This document shows, piece by piece, positions 1 through 12,832 of a DNA stretch of 64,000 bases. Both the position numbers and the translations under genes were made by a program. The stretch's first letter is position 1. Every line of letters starts with the position of its first letter. The DNA comes from Auanema rhodensis (Eukaryota; Nematoda; Chromadorea; Rhabditida; Rhabditidae). Below the pieces are notes generated by a model. That model ran no database searches and had not been told where the DNA came from. It saw nothing but the letters and a program-made list of their open reading frames with translations. The DNA lies in contig OZ059899.1 of assembly GCA_964057225.1 (NCBI GenBank), forward strand, positions 14,206,501-14,270,500. Reading direction: 5' to 3'.

Positions 1-37
1 TTAGCTAAGACATAATTTTGATTATTTGGGCAAAAAG

Positions 38-165
38 ATGCGCAAGCGATAAAACTTTATAAACTACTAAAGCTTCTAAGTTATTTTGCTCAAGCTGAAG
101 TTATAGTTCAGAATGCTCTAAGAGGATATATAGCTATGCGAAAGTTGACAACAGTATCATGCTGA
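38..165 (+). CDS. Exon-like fragment with an IQ motif (partial)
   Basis: A short open frame reads through an IQ-type calmodulin-binding motif: VIVQNALRGYIAMRKL, where the family pattern is (I/V)QxxxRGxxxR. The preceding residues (KLLKLLSYFAQAE) look helical, as in the neck of myosins and other IQ proteins. An in-frame TGA lies at 19-21, so the coding part must begin after it; the AG at 36-37 is the nearest acceptor but has a poor pyrimidine tract. The frame ends at TGA 163-165, or an intron may begin earlier at GTATCA (154). The piece is cut off by the window edge, so the parent protein cannot be named. IQ motifs are short, so a chance match is possible. Confidence 0.45.
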
Positions 166-248
166 TTAAATGAGATATTAGAGTATAATAGTATAAGAAG
201 AAAAGTACAACAACAGTTCATAATATATGTTGCAGAGAATAACTAGAG

Positions 249-251
249 AGG

Positions 252-305
<54 letters not shown>

Positions 306-334
306 GAAAAAGAGAGAGAGAGAGAGAGAAATAG

Positions 335-370
<36 letters not shown>
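249..370 (+). repeat. (GA)n microsatellite with AAATAGAAAA interruptions
   Basis: A purine tract of GA dinucleotides is interrupted twice by nearly the same A-rich insert, giving an imperfect tandem array of about 120 bp. Confidence 0.95.
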
Positions 371-373
<3 letters not shown>

Positions 374-1013
374 TATCATTTACCATATACATATGTATCT
401 AGAACTAGTATTTATCTTGTAAAAATAATAAAAAACATTATTTTATAGAGATTTATAATAGTTTATTATATTCACATAAATACTATAAAACATCATCATT
501 CGTACTATAAGTTTAGAAGTCAGTTTCGTTTTAAAAGTTGAATTTTCATCCATCAATAATCCATATTTTTTTTATAAAAAAAATAGAATATTAAGAATAT
601 AATTCAAACAATTTTTCTTCTTTTTTCGTTTAAAATTAAATTTTTTTATGAAAATTTAATAAGAAAAATAATTTTTTTAATGAAACTGTACGTTAACTAT
701 TATTAAAACTACAAGTTGTATATCGAAATAAATCAAATATTTATTTTTTTTTTTAGGAAAAATTATTATTTTCAGTTTCTTTCAATTCTCTCATTTTCTT
801 CTCCTCTTTCTACATGTGGCATCATAACATACAAACTTATTGAAGTTTGATAGATAAATTAATTTTATGGAATAACGAAGTTGTCAGGTACTTCCTCTAC
901 CATCAAAACAACAAATATCTTTTTTTTTTGTTCAAAGAATCGATAACGGTATCATTGGTTTTGATAATTATTTGAATTTTATTACATATTACACGTTATT
1001 GGTTAACTATAAT

Positions 1014-1653
1014 ATGATTATTGTACTTATTATTATATTTGGAATATCACCTTGGTATCCTCCTCCAGGAGAATCAACCGAAGAGGTAAGTCTTTTCAGT
1101 CAATTTAGTGTTCTTTTTTCTTTCTGATATCTTTCTCTTTCTCTCCCTCTCTCTCTTTCTCTATATCTCTTGTTTAGCCTAGCTTTTCTGACAATCAACT
1201 CGATTGTTCTGAATCTTTCTGGGCATCTTGGAGTGAATGGAATGCATGTCCAACAACATGCGGCTCATGCGGTCAACGACACCGCTTACGTATATGCAAT
1301 AGGCCATCCCCAACTTGCAGATGTACTGGGTGTGTGATCATACAAACTATACTATATCATATAGTTAAATTGAAATCATATACGCATCTTGGAAAAGACA
1401 GCTAACTGAAACTTCAAAAATAAACTTGAAAAAGCCTTCGAAAATTGGATAAACTTTCAGGTTGATGTCTCTTCCAAATGTGGTAGTGAAATATTTATTT
1501 TTAAAAATTCTAATCATATATATTTTTATTTTTAGATCATCATTTGAGAAACAACACTGTAATACATTGGTATGTAGGTATCCTGCTACGCCATGTTGCT
1601 CAGGTTTTCAACCAGGCTCTCGCAGATCCCAATTTCACTGTTTAAAAGTATAA
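1014..1653 (+). CDS. Small secreted thrombospondin type-1 repeat protein, three exons
   Basis: Exons 1014-1085, 1178-1329 and 1536-1653 join in phase to 113 codons. Exon 1 encodes a signal peptide (MIIVLIIIFGIS) and ends at a consensus GAG|GTAAGT donor. Exon 2 follows a TTGTTTAG acceptor and carries the TSP1 core: WASWSEWNACPTTCGSCGQR, then RLRICN and CRCTG, with the WxxWxxW and CxxTCGxCG signatures. It ends GG|GTGTGT. Exon 3 follows a TTTTTAG acceptor, completes the repeat (HCNTLVC), adds a second short cysteine motif (PCCSGF) and stops at TAA. The mature protein would be an extracellular, disulphide-rich protein of about 95 residues. TSP1 repeats generally bind glycans or other extracellular proteins, but no specific role can be inferred here. 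The introns are 92 and 206 bp. A TCGxCG repeat plus CC-G tail in a very small protein resembles nematode family members. Upstream DNA is AT-rich with no other exon seen. This is the best-supported gene in the window. Confidence 0.88.
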
Positions 1654-2731
1654 AAGTATAAACTTTAACAGAATAATGCTTATATATGTATATTTGAAAT
1701 ATAATTCTTTATGTTTTTATAATATATAATAAAATATTTTGGAATTTATAAGTAAAATCATAGGTAAATATATATTTATTTGTATGTAAATAATATAAAA
1801 TATGTTTATTAATTTCTTATTTATTCATATAGTTTGGTTTTTTTTATATAATAATTTATATATTATATATAATATATAGCTTATCTGCTTGTCTAATGTG
1901 AAAAAATTCAGATAGAACATAGCTATTCAGGCTGATTCATGCTCTTTCTCAATAGCATCATGCTCATTCCATACGGCTTGTTGTTCTTGCTACAATTCAA
2001 CAGATATGCTTACTTAGCCATGATTAATGATTATATCTATATAGTATATATCTCTTTCTTTATATAAAGATATAAAAGAATAATCTTTCTAACTTATTCA
2101 ACTTAGTTTGAGTGAACTAACTAACGGATGACGACATACTGATTTTTGCTGATCAGATACATATGTATGTCAACTTTCTGTTATCTGATAAGGTTCAGAA
2201 TTTCTTTGCTGTCAGCATTTCAACAAAAAAAAGAAGAAAAGAAAAGATTGAATGATACGTAAATCCTGTTGCTGTTGTATTTCGTTTTGAAATTTTAACA
2301 AGTTTGATGACATCAGCATATGCTGCTCAAGCTTGTATAGAGATAGATAGATGATTAGTATTATTGATGTGTAGTTTCTTATCATTGAGCATATTAATTT
2401 TAATTTAAATATAACTTAATTATAAATATATAATATGTATATTATATATTATATAAATTAAAATTCAGATATTAAAATATTTCAAATGAAAATTGATGAT
2501 GATTGTTGTTCGATTTCCGGATATGTAGCTAATGGTCTGTAGAATTTGATGAATCTCTTCTGAATAAGATATATAAAATATAATTTAATAAGGACACATC
2601 TTCTTTTTTTTTCTTTTTCTTCTTCTTTGACAATCTGAGTACTCAAATTCTGTTCTATTTCATCCATTTTTTTCCAAAACAATTAGTTTATACACGTATA
2701 GTTAGCTAGTTATACAACTGGAATTGATAGA

Positions 2732-2778
2732 TCTTCTTCTTCTTCTTCTTCTTCTTCTTCTTCTTCTTCTTCTTCTTT
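2732..2778 (+). repeat. (CTT)n trinucleotide array
   Basis: About 15 uninterrupted CTT units. Confidence 0.95.
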
Positions 2779-3934
2779 TGCTTTCAGCCTCATATTCTCA
2801 TCTACTTTAAGATTTTTTTGATTCAGTCAAATCAATTATAAGTCCTGAATGGAAAGAGTCAGCTGGTTTAAAGTCCCAAGCTATTTTTTCTTCTTTGTCA
2901 GTTGCCATTTCGCTCTGGCTATTGCTCTATTCTCACACAGGTTTTTTGACATATCTGTTTTCCTCTAAATCACCCTTAAACTCTTATTCTCTCTTAGTTT
3001 TTCTCTCGCTCTCTCTTTATCTCTCTCTCTCTTTCACTTATTGTCTCTGGTATAACTTCACTACTTGGCTCATGGCGTTCTTCTTCTTCATCATTTTCTT
3101 GGTTGTTGGCGTCTGTATCACCTCTTCATAGAAAATTTGTCTTGTTCTATACTTTTCACATTTGGAACATTTTTTTACTTGTTTTGTGGTAAAGATTATA
3201 ATAAACTTGAAAATAAATCAAATATTCCCAATAAGAAGCTCATTCATAGATACATAGTCATGATATTATGTATGGTTTTACACATAATTCACAAATTTAT
3301 GTAAATATTATATTGTTATAAGGTCTTTTCATTGGTTCCAAATCACATGAAAGAAAGAAGGATTAATACTGAAAAAGATACAAAGAGAGAGAGAGAGAGG
3401 GAGAGAGAGAGAGAGAATGAGAGATTGAAGCAAAGGGGAAACGCATGGGGTGGGCTTACATACAACTAACGACAACATCTCATTGACTATTCAGATGATC
3501 ATGTACATCAACTGACCATCTGATGATATTTTCTTCCATCTTCTCTCCTCTTCTGGCTATCTATCTCTCTCTCTCGTTTGACTTCTTCTATATATCTCCA
3601 TTTTGCTTGTCAAGTAGATCCTGTTCAACCTTTGCTCTACAGCAATGATGAATTCATTCACTTTTGACCAATACTGTCTGAAATTTATTCTTATGTAGAT
3701 ATCCGTTAAATATTCTTTGTCTATCTCATACTCCATTGGCAAACCATATTCTCTCTTTATCTACTAATCTCTTTTCTTTCTTCTTCTCTCTCTAGTCTTG
3801 CTCTATCTCCGATCCTCCCTGTGTCACTGTTTCCTTTTATTTCAGTTGAAAGATCTGTCGTTTTGCTAGTATGGGTAAGGACAACACAATGCTCAGTTGG
3901 AAAGGAGAAAGAAAGCGGGAAAATACAAGAGAGG

Positions 3935-3938
<4 letters not shown>

Positions 3939-3987
<49 letters not shown>
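3939..3987 (+). repeat. (GA)n ending in a poly-G run
   Basis: A GA tract passes directly into about eleven consecutive G residues, giving a guanine-rich all-purine strand. Confidence 0.95.
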
Positions 3988-5081
3988 AGAATGATAGAAG
4001 AAAAAAGAAGAAGAGAGAAAGAGAGAACCCATTGGTCCATATACCCATTCGATCAGGCTACCATCTGGCGAATAGGCTCACCCTCTGTTTCCCACCCGGA
4101 CCCCTTCCTTAGTCTCTCTTCTGTGCTTCTCAATTCTATTTGTCTTCTGTCTCTTGTCTTCTGGCAGCACACACACGCGCATACACTTCATGAACACTCA
4201 ATCTAATGATAGAAATAATATGAAGAAACAGATTACTTCTTCCTGAAATTCGACTGCTCCTCCTCCAGCTCTTGTGCACAGCCTTTGTCCCTATCTCAAC
4301 CTCGCTAGTCTAACGCCCGGGTCAGCAGTACCCAATCCGAGCTGTCGCTCTCGCCACGATACTCATCACGCATCTCATGCTTGCAGGTTTGTTTCTAGCG
4401 TTCACGCATCATGAGTTCAAGCAGTAAAACCTGAATTTTCCAAAAAAATGCAATAAAATGATTTCTTTAAATCTGTTATTTCAGGCTTTAAAGCTTTTCA
4501 ATTAATTCAATTCATGACCTCTTATGATGACTGCTGATGCTAATCATCATCATGCTGACCATTTTGTCAATAGCTCTCTTGATTGTTTCCTTTTCAGCAT
4601 TGCTCACATACTGTTTATCGTCACTTCATCTAATTTTGAAGTTATTTCATCACAATATATTTATTTAACTAATTTTATACTATACTATACTATATTAATT
4701 ATATTTTATTTTATATATTTATCAATTTCGAATATCAAATCATGTTTTGAAGTAGAAATAGTAGTAGTAGCAGTAATACTAATTTGAATCATCAAAGCTT
4801 TTCCAATGTTTATGAAATCAATATTATTATTGTTTTTTTATATTAATTATATGTATTTTTGTAATTTTTTCAAATAATCAATGAGAATTACATAAGATTT
4901 ATTGTTTCTTTCTTTACTCTTCACTGAATTTTCATCTTTTACTTCATTACTTCAATTTGATTAAGACGAAAAGCTAAAAGAAGTTTTTTTTCAAATAGAA
5001 GCGAGAGATCAGAAGCGAAATGTACTTCTTTGAGGTTTTTGCCATATACGTGAAGAATACTAATGTCCCTCCATATATTCT

Positions 5082-5117
<36 letters not shown>

Positions 5118-5956
5118 ATATCTTTGTCGCACATTATGCTCAAGTGAAGCGTATCTTCTTACTTTACTCTCTTTAAATCCAAATGGAATGAAAGTTTGTG
5201 GAAGAAGGAGATAATAGCAGAGAGAAAGAGAAAAGTTCGTCAAAGTTGTCAGCCATTACCAGCATTAAGCTTGTTGTTCCGTCATCAAGACGATTCCATT
5301 TATGGTTCAGCTGGCTCTGAAATTCTCTCGAAGAGAAGCAGTAAGGCTCATACAAGCTATATCTTGAGCACCCATTCAACATCTCTATCACTAAACTTGA
5401 GTGTTTCTCGTTGCAAATTCTAAAAAAAATTAAAAATCTTAAAAATTTTTTAAGAAATTACGAAAAATTTCTGGAACAAATCCTAAAAAAAAAGACAAAA
5501 CAGTGTTGTTCATTGATCTTCGAACACTTTTCTTTTCACAAAATGTATGCAAATATACGTTTATAAGGCAATTGAATCAAGCTTCAAGTGAAGAGAAGAA
5601 GAACTTTTGAGGAATTTAAGGAACAACGAGAGATCAGACAAAAAGAGATGAAGAACTTTGAGAAAGAGAGAAGTAGAAGACCTAGAGTGATGATCATGGG
5701 CTAAAGAAAAATGAATTGTAAAGAGAAAATAAGTAAAAGGGATAAGATCAATGAGAAGTTGCTTGAATCTAAAGAGAAATAAAGAGAAAAAGGAAAATAA
5801 TGAGAGAGGGACAAAGATGGCAACAGTGTTTGAAAACGGAAGAGAAGCAAGAGAGTAGTTATGATGTTAGAAGTTGACACATTCACATACAAATGACAGA
5901 AAGTGAGTTTTTAATATGTTAAAGGATTGAAAGAATACTAAGAGAGAGTGAAAAAG

Positions 5957-5959
<3 letters not shown>

Positions 5960-6021
<62 letters not shown>
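5960..6021 (+). repeat. (GA)n microsatellite
   Basis: About 30 perfect GA units. Confidence 0.97.
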
Positions 6022-6023
<2 letters not shown>

Positions 6024-6470
6024 AATACAAGAAAAGATATAGCGGCGACGACCTCTTCTGAGAAGCGGTTGCAGTTGCATTTGAATGATGGATGACTATA
6101 TTTAGGGTCTTCATCATTACTCTCTTTCTCTTTTACCCTTTGTGGTATATTTTGTTTTTACAATTCTTTACCCTCTCTGAATCATTGGTGATCCATACCA
6201 AGTAAAGACGTAGCATTCTATTTTAAGCTTCGTTGACCTTTTGCAACATGAAAAATGGTTTTAAACAAGGGAAAATATTGTTTTTCTATAAAATAAAAAT
6301 GAAGTGAAATCAATAGAAAAAGAAAATAAACAAATCACAGAAAGAAAGAAAGTGGTAGGGGATCTTCAGATGATCATCACATCAATACCTTCAATCCAAT
6401 GATTTAAACTCTTTATGGGTACATCTTCGATTCATTTCCCTTCTCTCCTCCTCTCTCTATCTTTCTAGGT

Positions 6471-6477
<7 letters not shown>

Positions 6478-6526
<49 letters not shown>
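6478..6526 (+). repeat. (CT)n microsatellite
   Basis: About 24 nearly perfect CT units. Confidence 0.97.
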
Positions 6527-6534
<8 letters not shown>

Positions 6535-8451
6535 GTCTTTGTCTCTCTTTTTCGCTCTACCAGGGGACAGTATAGGAAATTTTCAGATTTACTTCAAACT
6601 TTTCAGTCATTTTTTTCTTCAATTTTCGCCTCTTCATTTCTGATTCTTCATCTCGTTTGCTCTATTTTTGTCCCTGAAAACGAGAAAAGCCGTTCGTTAT
6701 ATCATCGTTATAAAACTCTCACTATCTTGCCTTCACTTTCACTCTCTGCTCATGACCATCCCTCTTTCTTTACCATTTTTCTTTTTTTGTCTTTTTTCCT
6801 TTTCCACTAACTTTCATCTCTGGTAAGCTATGTTTATCCAATAACTTTTATCCAAAACTGACTCATTGAGCACAGTTTTGAAGTTTTTATGTGTGTATCA
6901 TCCAACATATGTATATTATAATAACTATAATTATTATAAATCTCATTCTCTCTCTCTCATTCTCCCTCTCTCTCCCTCTCTCTCTTTCTCTCTTACTTCT
7001 TCACATCAAATAGCTTTTATCAAGTATTTCACTGTTCATTGAAGCGCGATTTATATGTATTTTTTTGTGAAAATTCTATTCCATTTCGTATAGTTTACCA
7101 TTTTTTGAAGTAGTTCAAGATAATATTTTTTCATGATGTTGTTCCATCAAATTTTCATTGAAATGTTTAAAAATGAGACTTAAGAATGGTAGAGATAATG
7201 TGAATTGTTCGAGTATATAAGAGAGGTGAGAGACAGAGGATAGGAGAGATAGTTAGAGAGAAAAACATGAAAAAAAATCTGCAAAATCTAAATAAAGCAC
7301 CAGAATGAGCCAAAATCTGGCAAGCTTAGTTAGATTTTAATGACATTTTATCAAAATCTCTTATCTGAGCTTTGGATAGCAATTTTTGGACTTGAAAATA
7401 AAAGAAAGAGAAAACTAGAGAGAAAGTGACAGAGGGCGATAGGGAGAGCAAGAACTAGAGAGTTGAAGTAACATCAATGCAACAATTTTACATATCCTTT
7501 TAACTATGTACATATTGTTTTAATAATTATAGCATTTTTCTTAAATACTGTAATTTGCATACCAACTTGAAAATTGAAAACTGCAAGCTTGTTGACAGGG
7601 CATGGATCAAACTTGAAGCTAGAGGGAGAGTAGTGAGGTATGATGATGCAGAAACAAGCAGTAAGAAGATCTGTCGACTGACCGACAACTGAAATGAAGT
7701 TAAAGTTGAAATAACCATCCTCAAATTTCAGTTTTTTTTTGTTTCCGTCACCTCCCTCCTCTCCCTCTCTAGCTTTAGTCCCCTCTTATTCTCTTCGTTC
7801 CAAAAAAAAAACGATTTTCTCTGTTTATCCTTCTTCAAACCATATAGATTTTTTTTTTCTCTATATTTCTAATAATTTTTCAACATCAATATAGTTAATA
7901 TAGTAAATAATATTTATATTTACTGCATTTAAGTTATTCTTCGAACTGGTTGTCTGCTGCCGGTTCCGTCCTGATACTTCGGTCATCTTCATCATCCGTT
8001 TTTTATTTTTTTTGATGGCTTAAAAGGAAAAAAAATCCGTTTCAGTTGACTTTTTGTCGTCAAGAACGACATGGAATTAATCCCTTTTTTGGTGACTAAA
8101 CGAGCTATTCAAAATAGCCGTTAATCCTTCATCTTTCTATGTGTTTTCTTCTCAACTAGCTTCTTCTTCGCCTTCTTCTTTTTCTCTTGCGTCGTCTTCA
8201 TCATCTTTTTATTCTTCTTCTTCTTATTCTGCTGCTGATTCTGTTAGTGATGACGTTGAGATAGATGGCACACTCTCACTTTTTGAGTTTTCATCTTTCT
8301 CTCTGCTTATTTTTATTTTTTGAACTCTCTCTCTCTCATTCTCTCAATCTCTCTAAAAACTGTTTTTTCTTCAACCTTTCACTTAGTGTGAAAATCGCTG
8401 CTCATGTTTCCTTTTCAAATTTACCCCCGTTTCTCTCTCTTCTCTCATCCC

Positions 8452-8454
<3 letters not shown>

Positions 8455-8516
<62 letters not shown>

Positions 8517-8518
8517 AA
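8455..8518 (+). repeat. (CT)n microsatellite
   Basis: A CT array with a few interruptions. It explains the overlapping leucine/serine-rich frames on the plus strand and the Arg/Glu-rich frame on the minus strand. Confidence 0.95.
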
Positions 8519-10786
8519 AGTGTCTCTCTCTTTCAGATTGGTCTGTACATTTTTATTCCTTAGTTTTATATGTGTCCCTAAAAATGCCAATATAAATCAG
8601 TCTCTCCTAAGACGCACTTTCCCTCTTCTTCCAACTCTTTCCCTTTTTGCCATTTTTTAAGACTTTCTGTTTCGTTTCGCTTACATTAAAAAAGTTTTTT
8701 CATTGTCTTTTTGAGAAAAAAAAATGAAATTTTTGCAAAACTCAATGCCAAGATGTTGAAGTATCTTTCATGTTGAGTTGAAAAGTAGAGAGTCAGAGGT
8801 AAACGAGCGGATAAGTTAAGTTGATATCTAACATAACATGTTCGTTTACCTTTGACTTTCAACTTTAAATAATTATTTTATACTTAAATAATCAATATAC
8901 ATACTGAATTGGCTAATAAGCTCAAGAGATCAAGTATAAGCATGACGAAGCATTTGCGAACTCTATCATATGCTTGATGAAGAGCAAAAAAAAGATTATT
9001 TGAGATGGGATGAATGAAATCAATTTTTTGATCGTTTAACTATTTCACATGGATGAATTTACTATTTCTATCTATCTATATATACATATATATCCTTTTA
9101 CGGCAATCCGTATGAACAACAAGAGGAATATGTCCACCCCCTGTGGCGGTTCCGTCATGTCCCTTGTGGCCACCTGTCAAGCTTGCTCTCTTCTCTATCT
9201 CTCTAGGTCTCTCCACCATTTCTCACAATCTCTTTGATTTTTTTCTTTTTGACTCATTTTTTCCTCATTTTCTTTGATTTCTTGAGATATAAGAAGAGTT
9301 ATTTCGAGCATAGATAAGATATTCAGTGACTGAGCAAGCTATCAACCATAACAAGCAACACATCATCTTTGCCTTATTTCGTTAACTCGATTGGATAATA
9401 ATATTAATTATGAAAACAGAAAAAAAACCTTCAAAAAGAACTGTACCCCAATCTCTCTTCGTCGTAATCCTACCCTGGTACTAGCTTTATTGCCCTCTCT
9501 TCCCTCCTCCCTCTGAATTACCTTGAGAGTTCATCCCAAATCAAAAGGTTTTCTCTTTCATTTCACATATATATTTCATATTCGAAATGATTTATTTTCA
9601 TACATTTATTTCTTTAAAATGACCATCATCTGGCATTTCTCCCAATCTTCTACACTATTTATCTTTTTTTTTCTTTTTTTTGCAATAGTTTTCCATTTTC
9701 TAACATTTTCTTCTTTTAAATTTTTAAAAAAATTATATTTTTTAATGCAACCATTCATGTATCATCTTATATTATCATATAATATTGCTTTCAAACATTT
9801 CAACATTGTATTCCATATACGTGTTGTACTCCATATCACTCACTTCCATACAGCAGATCCCCACAACCATTTTTCTCAAAGTTTTTATCAAGTTTTAACG
9901 TTCTTTTTCCTCATTTTCAGATTTCAATTTTATAATAATTTGAAATGAAAATGTTTTCTATTGGTATTCTGACCCTAGTTTCTTCTATTTGACTAAAACC
10001 ACTACTTTCACTACTAGTACTACTACTACTACAACAACTATTACTGCTACTACTACTCATATTTTCCTTTTTTTTTCTCTTCTGTAATAAATATTTGATG
10101 TATATCATTTTTTCTAATTCAACTTTTGAAGATTTAATTCTGCTTTCTGTCTTTTTCTTTTTCTTCAATTAATCATTAATTCTCTTATTCTGAACAGTTA
10201 TCAACCATTTTTGCATCTTTCATCATGATTCTAGTATATTCATATTGACCAGAACTTGAAGTTTTATCTTATTTTCTTTTAAAAATTCTAAGTTCTAATG
10301 TATGGATATAACTGCTTATCCTCTCTCATAATATCTTCCTGCATTCCTCTCCCCCCCTCCTCTTCCCATCTTTCTCTCTATATCTCGTTCTCCTTCTCTT
10401 TAATAATCTCTCTATATTTGAAGCATTTCTTCAGCCTTACTGTCAGACTTTCGATATAATATTCTCATCCATTGTTTACGATTTTTTCATCTTAAGCTTT
10501 AATATTTTCCATTTGAGGCTACTTTTTTACTCACCCGGATCATTTTCCAGTTCATCTATTCTATTATATCATGTATAATCTATTATTTTCAGTTCGTGCA
10601 TTTCCCTTCCTTTCTCTCTCTCTCTCTCTCCCTCTCTCTCTCTTTCCCTCTCTCTTTATTCATTCAACTTCTTTCTCCATTTATCTCTTTTCTCATAGAC
10701 AATGACAAACATCTTCTATTTTATTTCAACTTCATCATATTCCTATTATTTCAACTTCAAACATGTTGCATTTGTGTTATTACATT

Positions 10787-10858
10787 CACGTAAATATCAC
10801 GTCATTTCGTTTACGTGTACTTATTTCTTTAAATAACATGTGTACAGAGCGGTTGTTC
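10787..10858 (+). promoter_or_regulatory. ACGT/CGGTTG module, copy A
   Basis: ACGT tetramers at 10788, 10799 and 10813 precede CGGTTG at 10850 by 62, 51 and 37 bp. The hexamer is preceded by a purine-rich GAG. Function is inferred only from recurrence elsewhere in the window. Confidence 0.5.
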
Positions 10859-11288
10859 TTTATTTTGTTTCCAAAATAATTCTAAAATATCTATTATTTT
10901 TATTTTAAATTGTGAAAACAGTTCAATATTTCATATTTCTATCCTTGACCATATCATTATTAATTTTTATTTTTAAATTATTATAAATAGAAACTTGAAT
11001 TATTAAGAATCTAGTACAAAATTAGTATTTTAAAGTCTTACAAATCATAAATCTAGAATGTGTCAAACAATTAAAGTTGCTAAGCAATACATTTTCTTTT
11101 CAAAAGACCTACCTTGTCATAAAGCTGGGATAACATTCTGAAGAGACACAGTGAAACAGAGATCTAGAGAGAGAATGAAGATATGGTAATAGTCGTAGAC
11201 AGCAGAGAATCAAATTGAAAAAGGAGGATGAGCTTCTGAGAGAGCAAATGGAAATCACATTCATTCTCTCTTTCTGTTCAGCATTTTC

Positions 11289-11552
11289 ATGATTCCACTG
11301 AGTCTACCTTATCCTTTCGCTCGTCTTTCAGATTCCGTCTTTCCTCTATTCCGTCGCTATCTCACTTTTCATATCTCTTTCACGCATTATGATTTCGATT
11401 ACTATTCTCTATTTTTTATTCCTGACAAGGCTATGCTTAGGAAACTTAAGCTCACTAAAATTTTTTTTATTCCGGTCATCAGTTGCAGAGAAATTCGATA
11501 TGATCTAACGCTCGCTGACGAAGGTTGTCAAGACCTCCTGCAGCCTATTTAA
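11289..11552 (+). CDS. Unrecognised 87-residue open frame with trans-splice-like acceptor
   Basis: An ATG at 11289 opens 87 codons to TAA. A pyrimidine-rich acceptor (CTTTCTGTTCAG) ends seven bases before the ATG, the arrangement expected for nematode spliced-leader addition or a short 5' UTR exon. The N-terminus is hydrophobic and proline-containing (MIPLSLPYPFARLSDSVF). The middle is aromatic-rich (THYDFDYYSLFFIPDKAM) and the tail acidic and polar (TLADEGCQDLLQPI). No family was recognised. A second frame over the same DNA encodes a hydrophobic stretch, so the reading frame is not certain. Motif copy A lies about 430 bp upstream. Confidence 0.33.
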   Translation: MIPLSLPYPFARLSDSVFPLFRRYLTFHISFTHYDFDYYSLFFIPDKAMLRKLKLTKIFFIPVISCREIRYDLTLADEGCQDLLQPI

Positions 11553-11578
11553 ACTTTTTAAAGCGTTTCTGGTGAGGA

Positions 11579-11605
11579 AGAGAGAGAGAGAGAGAGAGAG
11601 AGAGA
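11579..11605 (+). repeat. Short (GA)n tract
   Basis: About 13 GA units just after the 11289-11552 frame. Confidence 0.95.
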
Positions 11606-11962
11606 CTAGTAGGTAAGCTCATCTTCTTTTTCTTCAATTCATTACCTGATATCATCATTTCAATGCAATCCATATTTTTCAAATTTCACTTGAACATTGG
11701 CTTTAAGCTTTCAAGCTTTAATCAAATAGTAATTGATACTATCGATGAAGTAAGATATATAACATATAGTATATACATAATACAGAAAAAGCAAAGATAT
11801 CTAATACGATTATAAATAGAAATTATAGAATAAATTGAAGTATGCTCTTATACATCCCCTTCTTCTTCCATTCCTTGATATCGTTCTTCATGTGTCTCTC
11901 CTAATGTCCTCAATCCCACCTTCTGAACCTCTTTCCTTTTCTTTTCGTTTCTCCCTCTTCTT

Positions 11963-11964
<2 letters not shown>

Positions 11965-12020
<56 letters not shown>
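11965..12020 (+). repeat. (CT)n microsatellite
   Basis: About 28 perfect CT units, then a CTT-rich tail. Confidence 0.97.
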
Positions 12021-12023
<3 letters not shown>

Positions 12024-12497
12024 ATTCTCTCTTTCTTCTTCTTCTTCTTCTAAACAACTAGTACTACTTAATATTACCATTAGTTCTACTAGTACTACTA
12101 ACTAATGCTTCATCGACTCCTCTCTAGTCTCTTTAAATTACATAAATTCGAGTTCTAATATCCTGAGTCAATAGAAAGATCAAATGACACACATCCAATT
12201 TTTTTCAAGTTTCTTCTATCAAGTTATATACCGGAATTTTTCTATGTTTCCAGGTAAAATTTGTTTTTTTTTCTTCTTAAAATTAAATAATATACTTTAG
12301 TAACTTGTATACCTATGTATGTACGCTTGTGCATTTACATACACACACACATGTATCTTGTGTGTGTGTGTGTCTGTGTGTACATACGAGTATCAACTAC
12401 ACATTCAACATCCAAAATTCTTTTTTTTTCTCATATTCTAATGAAACATTCATAATCATATGTACTATATATAAATTTATTATTATGCTAATTATAA

Positions 12498-12610
12498 TAT
12501 ATATATATATATAAGGAAAGAGGGGGGGGGGGGAGGGAGGGAGAGAGGGAGGGAAAGAGAGAGAGAGGGAAAGAGAGAGGGAGAGAGGGAGAGAGGGAGA
12601 GAGAGAAAGA
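12498..12610 (+). repeat. Composite (TA)n / poly-G / GA-GGGA purine tract
   Basis: A short TA repeat is followed by a run of about eleven G and then some 80 bp of GA and GGGA units. It is an all-purine strand able in principle to form triplex or quadruplex structures. Confidence 0.95.
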
Positions 12611-12786
12611 ATATGTATATATATATAACAAGCTAGTCAATGTTATCATCTAAGCTTTTTTGAATGACGGATAAAAAGCAAAAAAAGCAAATTTTATCAA
12701 TCAACCATCAGTTTTTCTTTATGATAACTCTGTTCAATAATCTTCTCTTCTTCTCTCTCTCTTGCTCTTGCTCTCTTTCTCGTCTT

Positions 12787-12788
<2 letters not shown>

Positions 12789-12830
<42 letters not shown>
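12789..12830 (+). repeat. (CT)n microsatellite
   Basis: About 20 CT units. Confidence 0.96.

Positions 12831-12832
<2 letters not shown>

Larger units (their letters stand above)
1654..10786. other. Gene-poor, AT-rich and microsatellite-rich stretch
   Basis: No exon that I would defend was found here. The stretch holds CT/GA/CTT arrays (listed separately), poly-T runs and AT-rich DNA. The open frames at 3757-4112, 5020-5243 and 8265-8660 are translations of GA/CT tracts. A serine-rich frame at 8141-8323 follows a possible CAACTAG acceptor but is mostly TTC/TCT triplets. Confidence 0.6.

Noticed and set aside
3757-4206. Overlapping Arg/Glu-rich and Leu/Ser-rich frames on both strands
   Set aside because: These are translations of a GA/CT array in several frames.
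6062-6075. Two further CGGTTG hexamers (6066 and 20694)
   Set aside because: Neither has an ACGT 50-57 bp upstream, so they were not counted as copies of the module.
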